NCBI RefSeq assembly: GCF_000685075.1
Contig: NZ_BAYD01000113.1
Location: 1-33,936 of the forward strand
Length of the DNA stretch: 33,936 bases
Direction: 5' to 3'
DNA from: Paraburkholderia oxyphila NBRC 105797
GTDB lineage: Bacteria; Pseudomonadota; Gammaproteobacteria; Burkholderiales; Burkholderiaceae
Each line of letters starts with the position of its first letter. Position 1 is the first letter of the stretch. This document shows positions 15,102 through 21,935 of this stretch, one piece after another. The notes beneath the pieces were generated by a model that worked only from the letters and a program-made list of their open reading frames with translations, did not search any database and was not told the DNA's origin. Position numbers and translations under genes: made by a program.

Positions 15102-15514
15102 GGTTGCGCGCCGCCCGGCACGACCTCCTTGACCGCGCCTTTCCAGCCGTTCGCGGTGATGTCGAACACGGTGCCGTCCGGCATGCGGTACTTCACTTCG
15201 TAGAACACGTTCGGATCCTGCTCGTGGCGGCCGGTCAGGTAGGTGCCGCCCGCGGCCACGACGCGCGCGGCCGTCGCCTCGACGTCGTCGACCCACATGC
15301 CGAAATGAATCACGCCGCGCACGTCCTTCAGGCCCGCGTAGCCGGGCACCGTCTCGTCCTTGAAGTCCAGCAGCGCGACGTTCATCGTGCCGTCCGTCAT
15401 GTAGATCCCGCGCATCGCGTTGCCCGCGCGGCGCATGCCGAACGCCGCTTCGAAGAAGCACGCGGCGGCCTCGGGATCTTCGACCGATAGCGCGATATGA
15501 CGAAGCTTGTCCAT
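15098..15514 (-). CDS. VOC (glyoxalase/dioxygenase-fold) family protein
   Basis: A 138-residue single-domain vicinal-oxygen-chelate protein. Two beta-alpha-beta modules are visible, with candidate metal ligands His6 (LRHIALSV), His70 (GVIHFGMWV) and an aspartate, Asp118 (TVFDITANG), where dioxygenases and glyoxalases usually have glutamate. The ATG at 15514 has GAGGA six bases upstream; five extra upstream codons are open but have no ribosome site. It is the first gene of a two-gene minus-strand operon with the 2-hydroxyacid dehydrogenase, divergent from the hydrolase/lyase pair across a symmetric promoter. Could be an isomerase, lyase or dioxygenase; sequence does not decide. Confidence 0.8.
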   Translation of the reverse strand: MDKLRHIALSVEDPEAAACFFEAAFGMRRAGNAMRGIYMTDGTMNVALLDFKDETVPGYAGLKDVRGVIHFGMWVDDVEATAARVVAAGGTYLTGRHEQDPNVFYEVKYRMPDGTVFDITANGWKGAVKEVVPGGAQP

Positions 15515-15601
15515 GGAAAGTCCTCGCAAAAGGTAAAGGGCGGCGCGCGCCGCCGAGGGAGTTTCCGCGACTGTCGCGCAAATCGGCTCAAAACTTCATT
15601 G

Positions 15602-15649
15602 GGTATACTACGTACGTTTTGTGTATACACAAAAGAATTTTTCTATACC
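15602..15649. promoter_or_regulatory. Symmetric divergent promoter with central operator palindrome
   Basis: The centre is the perfect 18-base palindrome TTTTGTGTATACACAAAA (15617-15634). On the plus strand TTGTGT (15619-15624) is followed 19 bases later by TATACC (15644-15649). On the minus strand the mirror image is exact: TTGTGT (15632-15627) and TATACC (15607-15602). The palindrome would therefore cover both -35 regions, letting one dimeric regulator shut both directions. The 19-base spacing is long for sigma-70, so the promoter reading is less certain than the operator. Confidence 0.55.
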
Positions 15650-15696
15650 AGAATGACTCCCGTTCGCCGCTCGAGGTCATGCAACGGAGGTATGGG

Positions 15697-16662
15697 ATGC
15701 ACGCTGTACGGGAACCGCTGGGTAATTTGTCTGATGAAACGCGGGAGCGCTTCGCACAGATCGGGCGTATCTGGGGAGACGACATCAATGCGCATCGCGA
15801 TTGCGTGATCGCGGCGTACAGCCCGCTCGTCGCGGCGGCGAGCGCGGCCGACAGCACCTGCGAAATCACACGCGACCTCGCTTACGGCCCGCACGCGCGC
15901 CAGCGCCTCGACGTGTTCGTGCAGCCCGCGACGCGCGCCAAAGGGGGCGCCGACGTCGTGCTGTTCGTGCACGGCGGCGCGTTCGTGCGTGGCCGCAAGA
16001 GCGTGAACGGGCTCATTTACGACAACGTGCCGCGCTGGTTCGCGCGCCAGGGCTGCGTGGCCCTCAATGTGGAATACCGGCTTGCGCCCGAAGCGCCGTA
16101 TCCGGCCGGCGCCGAGGATGTTGCCGCGGCGCTCGCGTGGGCGCGTGCGCACGTGGCCGAGTTTGGCGGCGACGCTGGGCGGATCTTTCTGGTCGGCCAT
16201 TCGGCGGGCGGCGCGCATGTCGCGGCTGTGCTCGGCGACCCATTGCTCGACGCGCAGCGCAAGGCAGGCGCGCACGCGCCGCCGGCGGGCGCTGTGCTGA
16301 TCAGCGCGCGACTCGTGGCCGACGTCCTCGCCGACAACCCCAATGCCGCCGGCGTGCGCGCGTACTTTGGCGCAAACGAAGCGGACTATGCGCAGCGCTC
16401 GCCGCTCGCGCACGCCGCGCGCATCGACGTGCCGCTGATGATCGTGGTCGCCGAATATGAAAATCCGTATCTCGACGCCTACGGCGCCGCCTTCTTCGCG
16501 CGCGTGGCCGAGGCGCGCCAACGCGCCGCGAGCGCGGGGCAGCGCGCGCAGCCGCTGCGTTTCATGCAGATGGCGCGCCACAACCACACCTCGGTGGTCG
16601 CCCATTTCCACTCCGGCGAGACGCTGCTCGGCGACGCGATGCTCGCGTTCTTCCGCTCATGA
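15697..16662 (+). CDS. Alpha/beta hydrolase, HSL/esterase type
   Basis: A 321-residue serine hydrolase. The oxyanion-hole motif HGGAF is at residues 92-96, the nucleophile elbow GHSAGG at 167-172 (Ser169), and the candidate catalytic histidine is His297 in RHNHTS; an acidic residue between 253 and 260 would complete the triad. NVEYRLAPEAPYPAG is the signature of the hormone-sensitive-lipase/carboxylesterase group. The frame is open back to 15619, inside the operator, but the ATG at 15697 has GGAGG six bases upstream. It is followed by a DHDPS-family gene 37 bases later. Likely an esterase, lactonase or amide hydrolase in the GntR-controlled pathway. An arylformamidase (kynurenine formamidase) role is possible, given distant resemblance, but not supported by context. 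Confidence 0.82.
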   Translation: MHAVREPLGNLSDETRERFAQIGRIWGDDINAHRDCVIAAYSPLVAAASAADSTCEITRDLAYGPHARQRLDVFVQPATRAKGGADVVLFVHGGAFVRGRKSVNGLIYDNVPRWFARQGCVALNVEYRLAPEAPYPAGAEDVAAALAWARAHVAEFGGDAGRIFLVGHSAGGAHVAAVLGDPLLDAQRKAGAHAPPAGAVLISARLVADVLADNPNAAGVRAYFGANEADYAQRSPLAHAARIDVPLMIVVAEYENPYLDAYGAAFFARVAEARQRAASAGQRAQPLRFMQMARHNHTSVVAHFHSGETLLGDAMLAFFRS

Positions 16663-16699
16663 CCGGCCGTCTTCCTCTTTTCATCCTCAGGAGAACAGA

Positions 16700-17626
16700 A
16701 TGTCCGCCTTCGCCGCGCCGCGCGTGTTCGCGCCGGTTCTCACGCCGTTCGATGCCACGCTCGCCGTCGACATCCCGCAATTCGTTGCGTACTGCCGCTG
16801 GCTAGTCGGGCAGGGCGCGGGCCTCGCGCTATTCGGCACCAACAGCGAGGCCAATTCGCTGAGCGTGGCCGAGCGGCGCGCCGTGCTCGAGCGCGTGTAC
16901 GCGGCCGATATCGATCCGGCCCATCTGTTGCCGGGCACGGGCGCATGCGCGTTGCCCGACGCCATCGAGCTGACGCGCCACGCGACGCAGGCAGGCTGCG
17001 CCGGCGTGCTGATGCTGCCGCCGTTCTACTACCGGGGCGTGAGCGACGACGGGCTCTTTGCCTACTACTCGGAGGTGATCGAGGCGGTGGGCTCGAACGA
17101 CTTGCGCGTGCTGCTCTATCACATTCCGCAGCTCTCTGGCGTGCCGATCTCTCACGCGCTCATCGAGCGGCTCGTGGCCGCGTACCCGCGCACCGTCGTG
17201 GGGATCAAGGACAGCTCGGGCGACTGGGCGAACACGGCGGGACTGCTAGCGCGCTTTCCGGGCTTCAAGGTGTTTCCCGCTTCGGAGGCGCTGCTGGGCC
17301 TCGCGCTGCCGCTGGGCGCGGCAGGGTGCATCTCGGCCACGGCGAACCTGCAGCCCGCCGCGATTGCGGAGGTGCTCGCGGCGGCCACGCTGGACGCGCG
17401 CAGCGCTTGCGTCGAGCGGGTCTCGACGATCCGGCTCGCGTTGCAGTCGCTGCCGATGATTCCCGCTTTGAAAGCCGTCGTGGCGCATTACTCGGGGCAT
17501 GCCGGCTGGGCGCGCGTGCGGCCGCCGCTCGTGCCATACGGGGCGCTCGATGCGCGCGCGCTGCTCGCGCAACTGCGGGCGCTAGGCTTCGCGATGCCCG
17601 CGCTCGCGCAGGCGGAGGAGCGATGA
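16700..17626 (+). CDS. Dihydrodipicolinate-synthase-family lyase/aldolase
   Basis: A 308-residue class I aldolase of the DHDPS/N-acetylneuraminate lyase family. The Schiff-base lysine is Lys170 (GIKDSSGD) and the catalytic tyrosine is Tyr140 (LLYHIPQLSG). The pyruvate-carboxylate loop reads GTNSE (46-50) rather than the GTTGE of true DHDPS, so lysine biosynthesis is unlikely. The family also includes hydratase-aldolases of aromatic degradation, sugar-acid aldolases and dehydratases. CAGGAG precedes the ATG by five bases. It pairs with the alpha/beta hydrolase and ends 27 bases from the convergent GntR gene. I infer cleavage or formation of a pyruvate-containing intermediate in the uncharacterised pathway. 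Confidence 0.85.
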   Translation: MSAFAAPRVFAPVLTPFDATLAVDIPQFVAYCRWLVGQGAGLALFGTNSEANSLSVAERRAVLERVYAADIDPAHLLPGTGACALPDAIELTRHATQAGCAGVLMLPPFYYRGVSDDGLFAYYSEVIEAVGSNDLRVLLYHIPQLSGVPISHALIERLVAAYPRTVVGIKDSSGDWANTAGLLARFPGFKVFPASEALLGLALPLGAAGCISATANLQPAAIAEVLAAATLDARSACVERVSTIRLALQSLPMIPALKAVVAHYSGHAGWARVRPPLVPYGALDARALLAQLRALGFAMPALAQAEER

Positions 17627-17653
17627 GGTCGCGGCGCGTGCCCCCGTGCGGGC

Positions 17654-18313
17654 TCAGGCGCGCTCGCGCTCGCTGCGCTGGCGCTTCAGGCGCCCGAGCA
17701 CGACGATCGAGAGCCGCGCGGTGTGGTCGCGCATCGCGTTGTAGGCGCGCTCGGGATTCGAATCGAGGATGGCGGCGACGATCTCGCGGTGCTCGCCGGC
17801 CGCCGCCTCGAAGCGCGAGGGCGACGCGGGCTGCGCCGCGCGAAAGCCCGCGAGCCGCTGGCGCTGCACCGCGATGATCGACGCGAGCGACTTGCTCTGC
17901 GCGCCCTTGCAGATCAGCTCGTGGAATTCGCGGTTCAGCTGCAGATAGGTGGCTTCGTCGCTGCGCGCGATGGCCGCGTTCATTTCCGTTTCGAGCTCCT
18001 CGAGCTGCTTTTTCTCCACGAGGCTCATGCGCTGCGCGCTCAGGCGGCAGCACAGCGCCTCGAGCTCGCACATGGCCTCGAGCATGTCGGCCAGCTCGTC
18101 GAGGCTGAATTGCGCCACGACCACGCCCTTGCGCGGCGTGAGCTCGACCATGCCGCGCGCCGCCAGCTCGCGCAGCGCCTCGCGGATGGGCGTGCGCGAG
18201 GCGTTCAGGCGCTCGGCCAGCACGGCTTCTTCGAGCTTCTGGCCCGGCTCGAGCGTGCCGTCGATGATTTCGTCGAACAGCAGGCGATAAATCTTGGAGG
18301 AGAGCGTCGTCAT
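17654..18313 (-). CDS. GntR-family regulator, FCD domain
   Basis: A 219-residue FadR-type regulator. The N-terminal winged helix (residues 5-65) contains the strongly conserved LEEAVLAERLNASRTPIREALREL segment. The C-terminal FCD ligand domain has the metal-site histidines His131 (NREFHELI), His175 (GEHREIV) and His197 (MRDHTARL), the set that binds a metal and a carboxylic-acid ligand in this subfamily. The gene lies on the minus strand inside the module and is divergent from the FAH-family gene across 250 bases with two GTATAC sites. FCD regulators commonly bind palindromes with a TATAC-type centre, so I infer it represses the 13.8-22.8 kb genes, with a pathway acid as inducer. Confidence 0.9.
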   Translation of the reverse strand: MTTLSSKIYRLLFDEIIDGTLEPGQKLEEAVLAERLNASRTPIREALRELAARGMVELTPRKGVVVAQFSLDELADMLEAMCELEALCCRLSAQRMSLVEKKQLEELETEMNAAIARSDEATYLQLNREFHELICKGAQSKSLASIIAVQRQRLAGFRAAQPASPSRFEAAAGEHREIVAAILDSNPERAYNAMRDHTARLSIVVLGRLKRQRSERERA

Positions 18314-18462
18314 CGTGTCGGTCGTGGGTTGGGCGCCGCAGCCCGGGAAGCGGCCTGGTGCGGCGCTGGAACATTATGCGCCAGCCGCCAGAGCGGCTCA
18401 ATCGGGCATGCCGGTCGGCCAGCTGGGCTCCAGTGTACGCGGCGGCGGGAGAATGCCCGCTT

Positions 18463-18472
18463 GGTGTATACC
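18463..18472. promoter_or_regulatory. GTATAC-centred operator, GntR side
   Basis: GGTGTATACC contains the GTATAC core (18466-18471) shared with the sites at 13914 and 15617. On the minus strand, TTGTGT (18495-18490) and TATACA (18470-18465) are again 19 bases apart, as at the 15.6 kb promoter, pointing to a GntR autoregulated promoter overlapping this site. Confidence 0.45.
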
Positions 18473-18503
18473 TGAATACTATTAAAAATACACAATGTCA
18501 TCA

Positions 18504-18513
18504 TTGTATACGA
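18504..18513. promoter_or_regulatory. GTATAC-centred operator, FAH-gene side
   Basis: TTGTATACGA, core GTATAC at 18506-18511, exactly 40 bases (about four helical turns) from the core at 18466. It lies in the leader of the FAH-family gene, 51 bases before its GTG start. The spacing favours two dimers on the same DNA face. Confidence 0.45.
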
Positions 18514-18563
18514 ACAGCAACGATTCGAAGGTCAGCCTGACGATTGAACAAGCGAGGACACAA

Positions 18564-19484
18564 GTGATCTGGTATGCGATTGCAACGTATGAACGGGATG
18601 GCCGCACGGCGGCGGGGATCGTGGTGGACGGCGCGCTGTACGACGCCGAGGCGCTGCTCGCACGCACGGGTGGCGCGAACGTGCCGCTCGACGTCGACAC
18701 GCTCGTCGCCCACTGGGACGCAACGAGTGCGGCGACGCTGGCGGATCTCGAGCGCGCGGCGCGCGCTGTGGCCGAGGGCACAGCGGGCGTCGCGCCGCAA
18801 GCGGGCTACCGGCTGCAGGTGCCGTTCACGCCGCGGCGCATCTTCGCGGCGGCCTCGAACTATTACGAGCACGCGCGCGAAATGGGCACCGAGCTCGCGC
18901 CGCGCGAGGAAAGCACGCCTTATATGTTCATGAAGGCCGAAACGAGCGTGGTACCCACGCTCGCCGACGTCGTGATGCCGGCCGAAGCCCAACGCGTGGA
19001 CTGGGAGGTGGAGCTGGCCGTCGTGATCGGCCGCGGCGGCCGCCACATCGCCGTGGCGGACGCGTTCGAGCACGTCGCGGGCTATACCGTGCTCAACGAC
19101 GTGAGCGCGCGCGATCTGAACCGCCGCACCGACTATCCGTTCAAACACGACTGGTTTCGCGGCAAGAGTTTCGATACCTTCGGTCCCTTCGGCCCCTGGC
19201 TCGTGCCGCGCGCGTGCATTGCCGAGCCGCAGAACCTGCGCATGCGCCTCGCCGTGAACGGCGAGACCATGCAGGACGGCAGCACGTCGGAGATGATCTT
19301 CAGCATTGCCGAGCAGATCCACTATCTCTCGTCGATCCTGACGCTGCAGCCCGGCGACGTGATCGCGACGGGCACGCCCACGGGCGTCGGCATGGGCCGC
19401 GGCATCTTTCTGAAGCCGGGCGACGTGATGGTGGCGTCGATCGACGGCATCGGCGCGATCGAGAACGCGCTCGTGCGCGCCTGA
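18564..19484 (+). CDS. Fumarylacetoacetate-hydrolase-family enzyme
   Basis: A 306-residue FAH-fold protein. Metal ligands are Glu148 and Glu150 (DWEVELAVVIG) and Asp179 (LNDVSARDLN); SNYYEHAREMG and the PGDVIATGTPTGVG stretch are also family marks. It has an N-terminal domain of about 85 residues not found in the short fumarylpyruvate hydrolase at 2313. The longest reading starts at the ATG at 18495, but that lies between operators and gives an atypical N-terminus; the GTG at 18564 has GAGGA five bases upstream and begins IWYAIATY, a typical start. It leads an operon with the ABC importer and extradiol-type dioxygenase. A hydrolase, hydratase or decarboxylase acting on a ring-cleavage product is the best guess. 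Confidence 0.85.
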   Translation: MIWYAIATYERDGRTAAGIVVDGALYDAEALLARTGGANVPLDVDTLVAHWDATSAATLADLERAARAVAEGTAGVAPQAGYRLQVPFTPRRIFAAASNYYEHAREMGTELAPREESTPYMFMKAETSVVPTLADVVMPAEAQRVDWEVELAVVIGRGGRHIAVADAFEHVAGYTVLNDVSARDLNRRTDYPFKHDWFRGKSFDTFGPFGPWLVPRACIAEPQNLRMRLAVNGETMQDGSTSEMIFSIAEQIHYLSSILTLQPGDVIATGTPTGVGMGRGIFLKPGDVMVASIDGIGAIENALVRA

Positions 19485-19530
19485 GGCGCTCGCGAGACAG
19501 GGCAGCGGGCCCCCCAAATCGGAGGCAGAC

Positions 19531-20526
19531 ATGTTTGAGCGGGTAGGCGCGTGCATGCGCGCGCTGGTGCTGGCGGCGGGACTCCTGGCTGTGTCGGGCG
19601 CGCAGGCGGCCGACACGGTGCGCGTGAACCTCGGCTGGCTGCCACAGGGCAGCACGGGCGGCATCCTGCTCGCGCAAGCGCAGGGCTATTACCGCGACGC
19701 CGGGCTGGACGTGAGCATCATGCGCGGCTACGGTGGCCAGCGCACGGTCAACGAAGTCGACGAAGGGCTGTTCGAGTTCGGCTACGGCGACCCCGTGAGC
19801 GTCACGCTGAACCGCGCGCAGGGTGGCCACGCGGTGCTCGTGGGCGCCGTGAACACGCGCTGGCCGGGCGCGATCTGCTATCTCGAGCGGCCCGGCTTCA
19901 AGGTGAGCTCGCCGAAGGATCTCGCGGGGCTCACGCTCGGCGGCGGCGGCGCCTCGGCCGTGCAGAACATCGTGCCGGCATGGCTCAGGCAGAACGGCAT
20001 GGCGCCTGGCGCCATCAAGCTCGTGCGGCTCGATCCGGCCGTGATCAACACGGCGCTGCTGCAAAAGCGCATCGACCTTTCGGAATGCTGGGAGGGCGCG
20101 AGCCTGCCCGTGCAGGCCACGATCGCGCAGCGCGCGGGGCAGCGGCTCGGCAAGCTGCTGTACCGCGACTTCGGCCTGGACATGATGGGCAGCGGCCTCG
20201 TGACGACCGATACCTATGTCGCGCAGCATGCGGACGTGGTCAAGCGTTTCGTCGATGCGACCTACCGTGGCTATGCGTTCATGCGCGACCATCCGCAGGC
20301 CGCCGCCGACGCGATCGCGAGGCAATATCCGATGCTCGACCGCGCGATCCTGTTGCAGCAGATCGAACAGAGCAACGTGCTGATCGCCGACGACCCCGCG
20401 CATCACCGCATGGGCTGGCTGCGGCCCGAGCGCATGGACGCGACCGCGCAGTTCGTCTCGCAGGCATTCGGCCTGAACGGCAAGGTCAAGTCGAGCGACC
20501 TCTACACGAACCGCTTCGTGCAATGA
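19531..20526 (+). CDS. ABC transporter substrate-binding protein (SsuA/NMT1-like)
   Basis: A 331-residue periplasmic binding protein with a signal peptide of about 26 residues ending AQA before ADTVRVNLGWLP. The NMT1/SsuA-like pattern is seen in GGILLAQAQGYYRDAGLDV, then ELFEFGYGDPVSV-like region (residues 70-85) and ICYLERPGFKVSSPKDLAGLTLG. A GGAGG site precedes the ATG by six or seven bases. Its permease and ATPase partners follow after the VOC gene. The family imports aliphatic sulfonates, taurine, thiamine precursors and some aromatic acids, so the name SsuA would overstate what is known. Here an aromatic or carboxylate substrate is inferred from context. Confidence 0.87.
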   Translation: MFERVGACMRALVLAAGLLAVSGAQAADTVRVNLGWLPQGSTGGILLAQAQGYYRDAGLDVSIMRGYGGQRTVNEVDEGLFEFGYGDPVSVTLNRAQGGHAVLVGAVNTRWPGAICYLERPGFKVSSPKDLAGLTLGGGGASAVQNIVPAWLRQNGMAPGAIKLVRLDPAVINTALLQKRIDLSECWEGASLPVQATIAQRAGQRLGKLLYRDFGLDMMGSGLVTTDTYVAQHADVVKRFVDATYRGYAFMRDHPQAAADAIARQYPMLDRAILLQQIEQSNVLIADDPAHHRMGWLRPERMDATAQFVSQAFGLNGKVKSSDLYTNRFVQ

Positions 20527-20569
20527 ACGACAATCGGGCGCGGTGCGCGCGCCCCACAGGAGAGTGGCT

Positions 20570-21178
20570 ATGAACAGCTTGCGTCCCCGGCGCCTCGGAC
20601 ACATGGTGCTGATGGTGCGGGACATTCACCGTTCCGCGCAGTTCTACACCGAGGTATTGGGCCTGAAGGTGTCCGACTGGATCGGCGACCAGATGGTGTT
20701 CCTGCGCGCGGGCAGCGATCACCACGACCTCGCGCTGTCTCAGTTGCCCAAGGACAGCCCCGACTTCGACGATCTGCCGCGCTACACGCGCCCGGGCCTC
20801 GAGCACTTCTCGTATCTCGTCGAAAGCTACGAGGAGATGGAGCGCTCGGTGCAGGTCCTGCAGTCGCACGGCGTGGAGATCGTGCGCGGGATCGGCCGGC
20901 ATGGGCCCGGCAACAATCTGTTTCTCGTCTTCAAGGACCCGGACGGCAACAACGTCGAGATCTACTGCGAGATGACGCAGATCGGCGAGCACGATCCGCA
21001 CGAGCCGCAGGTGTGGGAGCGCACGATCGAATCGTTCGATCAGTACCGGTTCGAGCGCTTCGTCGTGCCGCCGCCGCCGCATCTCGTCGCGCAGAAGGCG
21101 GGCGGCGCAGGCAATCCGGCCGAGCCCGCCGCAAGCCAGAAAGCAAGGCAAGAAGCGGCCCGCGACGGCGACGACTGA
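20570..21178 (+). CDS. Single-domain extradiol-type ring-cleavage dioxygenase (VOC family)
   Basis: A 202-residue VOC protein whose full 2-His-1-carboxylate iron set is visible: His11 (LGHMVLMVRD), His79 (GLEHFSYLV) and Glu130 (DPDGNNVEIYCEM). These match type I extradiol (catechol 2,3-dioxygenase-like) enzymes, but there is only one domain of about 140 residues plus a 60-residue tail of low complexity ending in an alanine/lysine-rich segment. CAGGAGAG precedes the ATG. The gene stands between the binding protein and permease of an ABC importer, with no gap large enough for a separate promoter. A dioxygenase acting on the imported compound is the straightforward inference; a glutathione-type isomerase is less likely given the ligands. 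Confidence 0.82.
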   Translation: MNSLRPRRLGHMVLMVRDIHRSAQFYTEVLGLKVSDWIGDQMVFLRAGSDHHDLALSQLPKDSPDFDDLPRYTRPGLEHFSYLVESYEEMERSVQVLQSHGVEIVRGIGRHGPGNNLFLVFKDPDGNNVEIYCEMTQIGEHDPHEPQVWERTIESFDQYRFERFVVPPPPHLVAQKAGGAGNPAEPAASQKARQEAARDGDD

Positions 21179-21191
21179 AACGGAGCGCACA

Positions 21192-21935
21192 ATGAAAAGG
21201 CTGATCGAAGTGGTGGCGTTCTGGGTGGCGGTGGGTCTCGTCTGGGAGTTTGGGGTGCGCTGGAGCGGCACGCGCGAGTACATCTTGCCGCCGCTCTCGA
21301 CGATTTTCGCGGCGGGCTGGGCCATGCGCGCGCAACTGCTGGCCGATACGCTCACCACAGCATGGGAAGTGTTCGCGGGCCTCGCGCTCGCGCTCGCGGG
21401 CGGACTCGCGCTGGGCTTGCTCGCGAGCCTCTCGCAGATCGCGCGCCGCACGCTGCTGCCGTTCGTGACCGCGCTGCAGAGCATGCCCAAGATCGCGCTC
21501 GCGCCGCTGCTCATCGTCTGGTTCGGCTACGGCTTTGCGTCGAAGCTCGCCGCGGCGGTGCTGTTCGCGTTCTTCCCCGTCGTGATCGCGACGATGGGTG
21601 GCCTCGCGAGCGTGCCGCAGCATCTCGACGAGCACCTGCGCGCGCTCGGCGCCTCGCCCGCGCGCACGTTCTGGCATCTGCGCCTGCCGGCCGCGCTGCC
21701 CGCGCTGATGGACGGCCTGAAGATCGCGATGCCGCTCGCCGTGATCGGCGCGATCGTCGGCGAATTCATCGGCTCGGAAGACGGTCTCGGGCATTTGATC
21801 GTGTTCGCGACGTCGAATGCGCAAACGGCGCTATCGTTCGCGGCAATCCTGGTGGTCACGATGCTTGCGATGGCGTTCTACGGCGCCGTCGATCTCGTGT
21901 CGCGTGCGGTCTGGTGGAGAGGAGTCACGGTGTGA
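21192..21935 (+). CDS. ABC transporter permease (SsuC/TauC-like)
   Basis: A 247-residue inner-membrane permease with about six hydrophobic segments. The cytoplasmic coupling loop (EAA motif) is seen as LRALGASPARTFWHLRLP at about residues 149-166, and the segment ALQSMPKIALAPLLIVWFGYG is typical of the sulfonate/nitrate/taurine permease family. It starts 13 bases after the VOC dioxygenase and its stop codon shares a base with the ATPase start (TGATG), so the three are coupled. Forms the importer with the proteins at 19531 and 21935. Confidence 0.92.
   Translation: MKRLIEVVAFWVAVGLVWEFGVRWSGTREYILPPLSTIFAAGWAMRAQLLADTLTTAWEVFAGLALALAGGLALGLLASLSQIARRTLLPFVTALQSMPKIALAPLLIVWFGYGFASKLAAAVLFAFFPVVIATMGGLASVPQHLDEHLRALGASPARTFWHLRLPAALPALMDGLKIAMPLAVIGAIVGEFIGSEDGLGHLIVFATSNAQTALSFAAILVVTMLAMAFYGAVDLVSRAVWWRGVTV

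Noticed and set aside
15619..15696. N-terminal extension of the alpha/beta hydrolase
   Set aside because: Would start inside the operator palindrome; ATG 15697 has GGAGG at ideal spacing.
15697..16662. Alpha/beta hydrolase as the missing kynurenine formamidase
   Set aside because: Motifs fit the broad esterase group, the gene belongs to the GntR-controlled block, and bacterial formamidases are usually of a different, metal-dependent fold. Kept only as a remote alternative.
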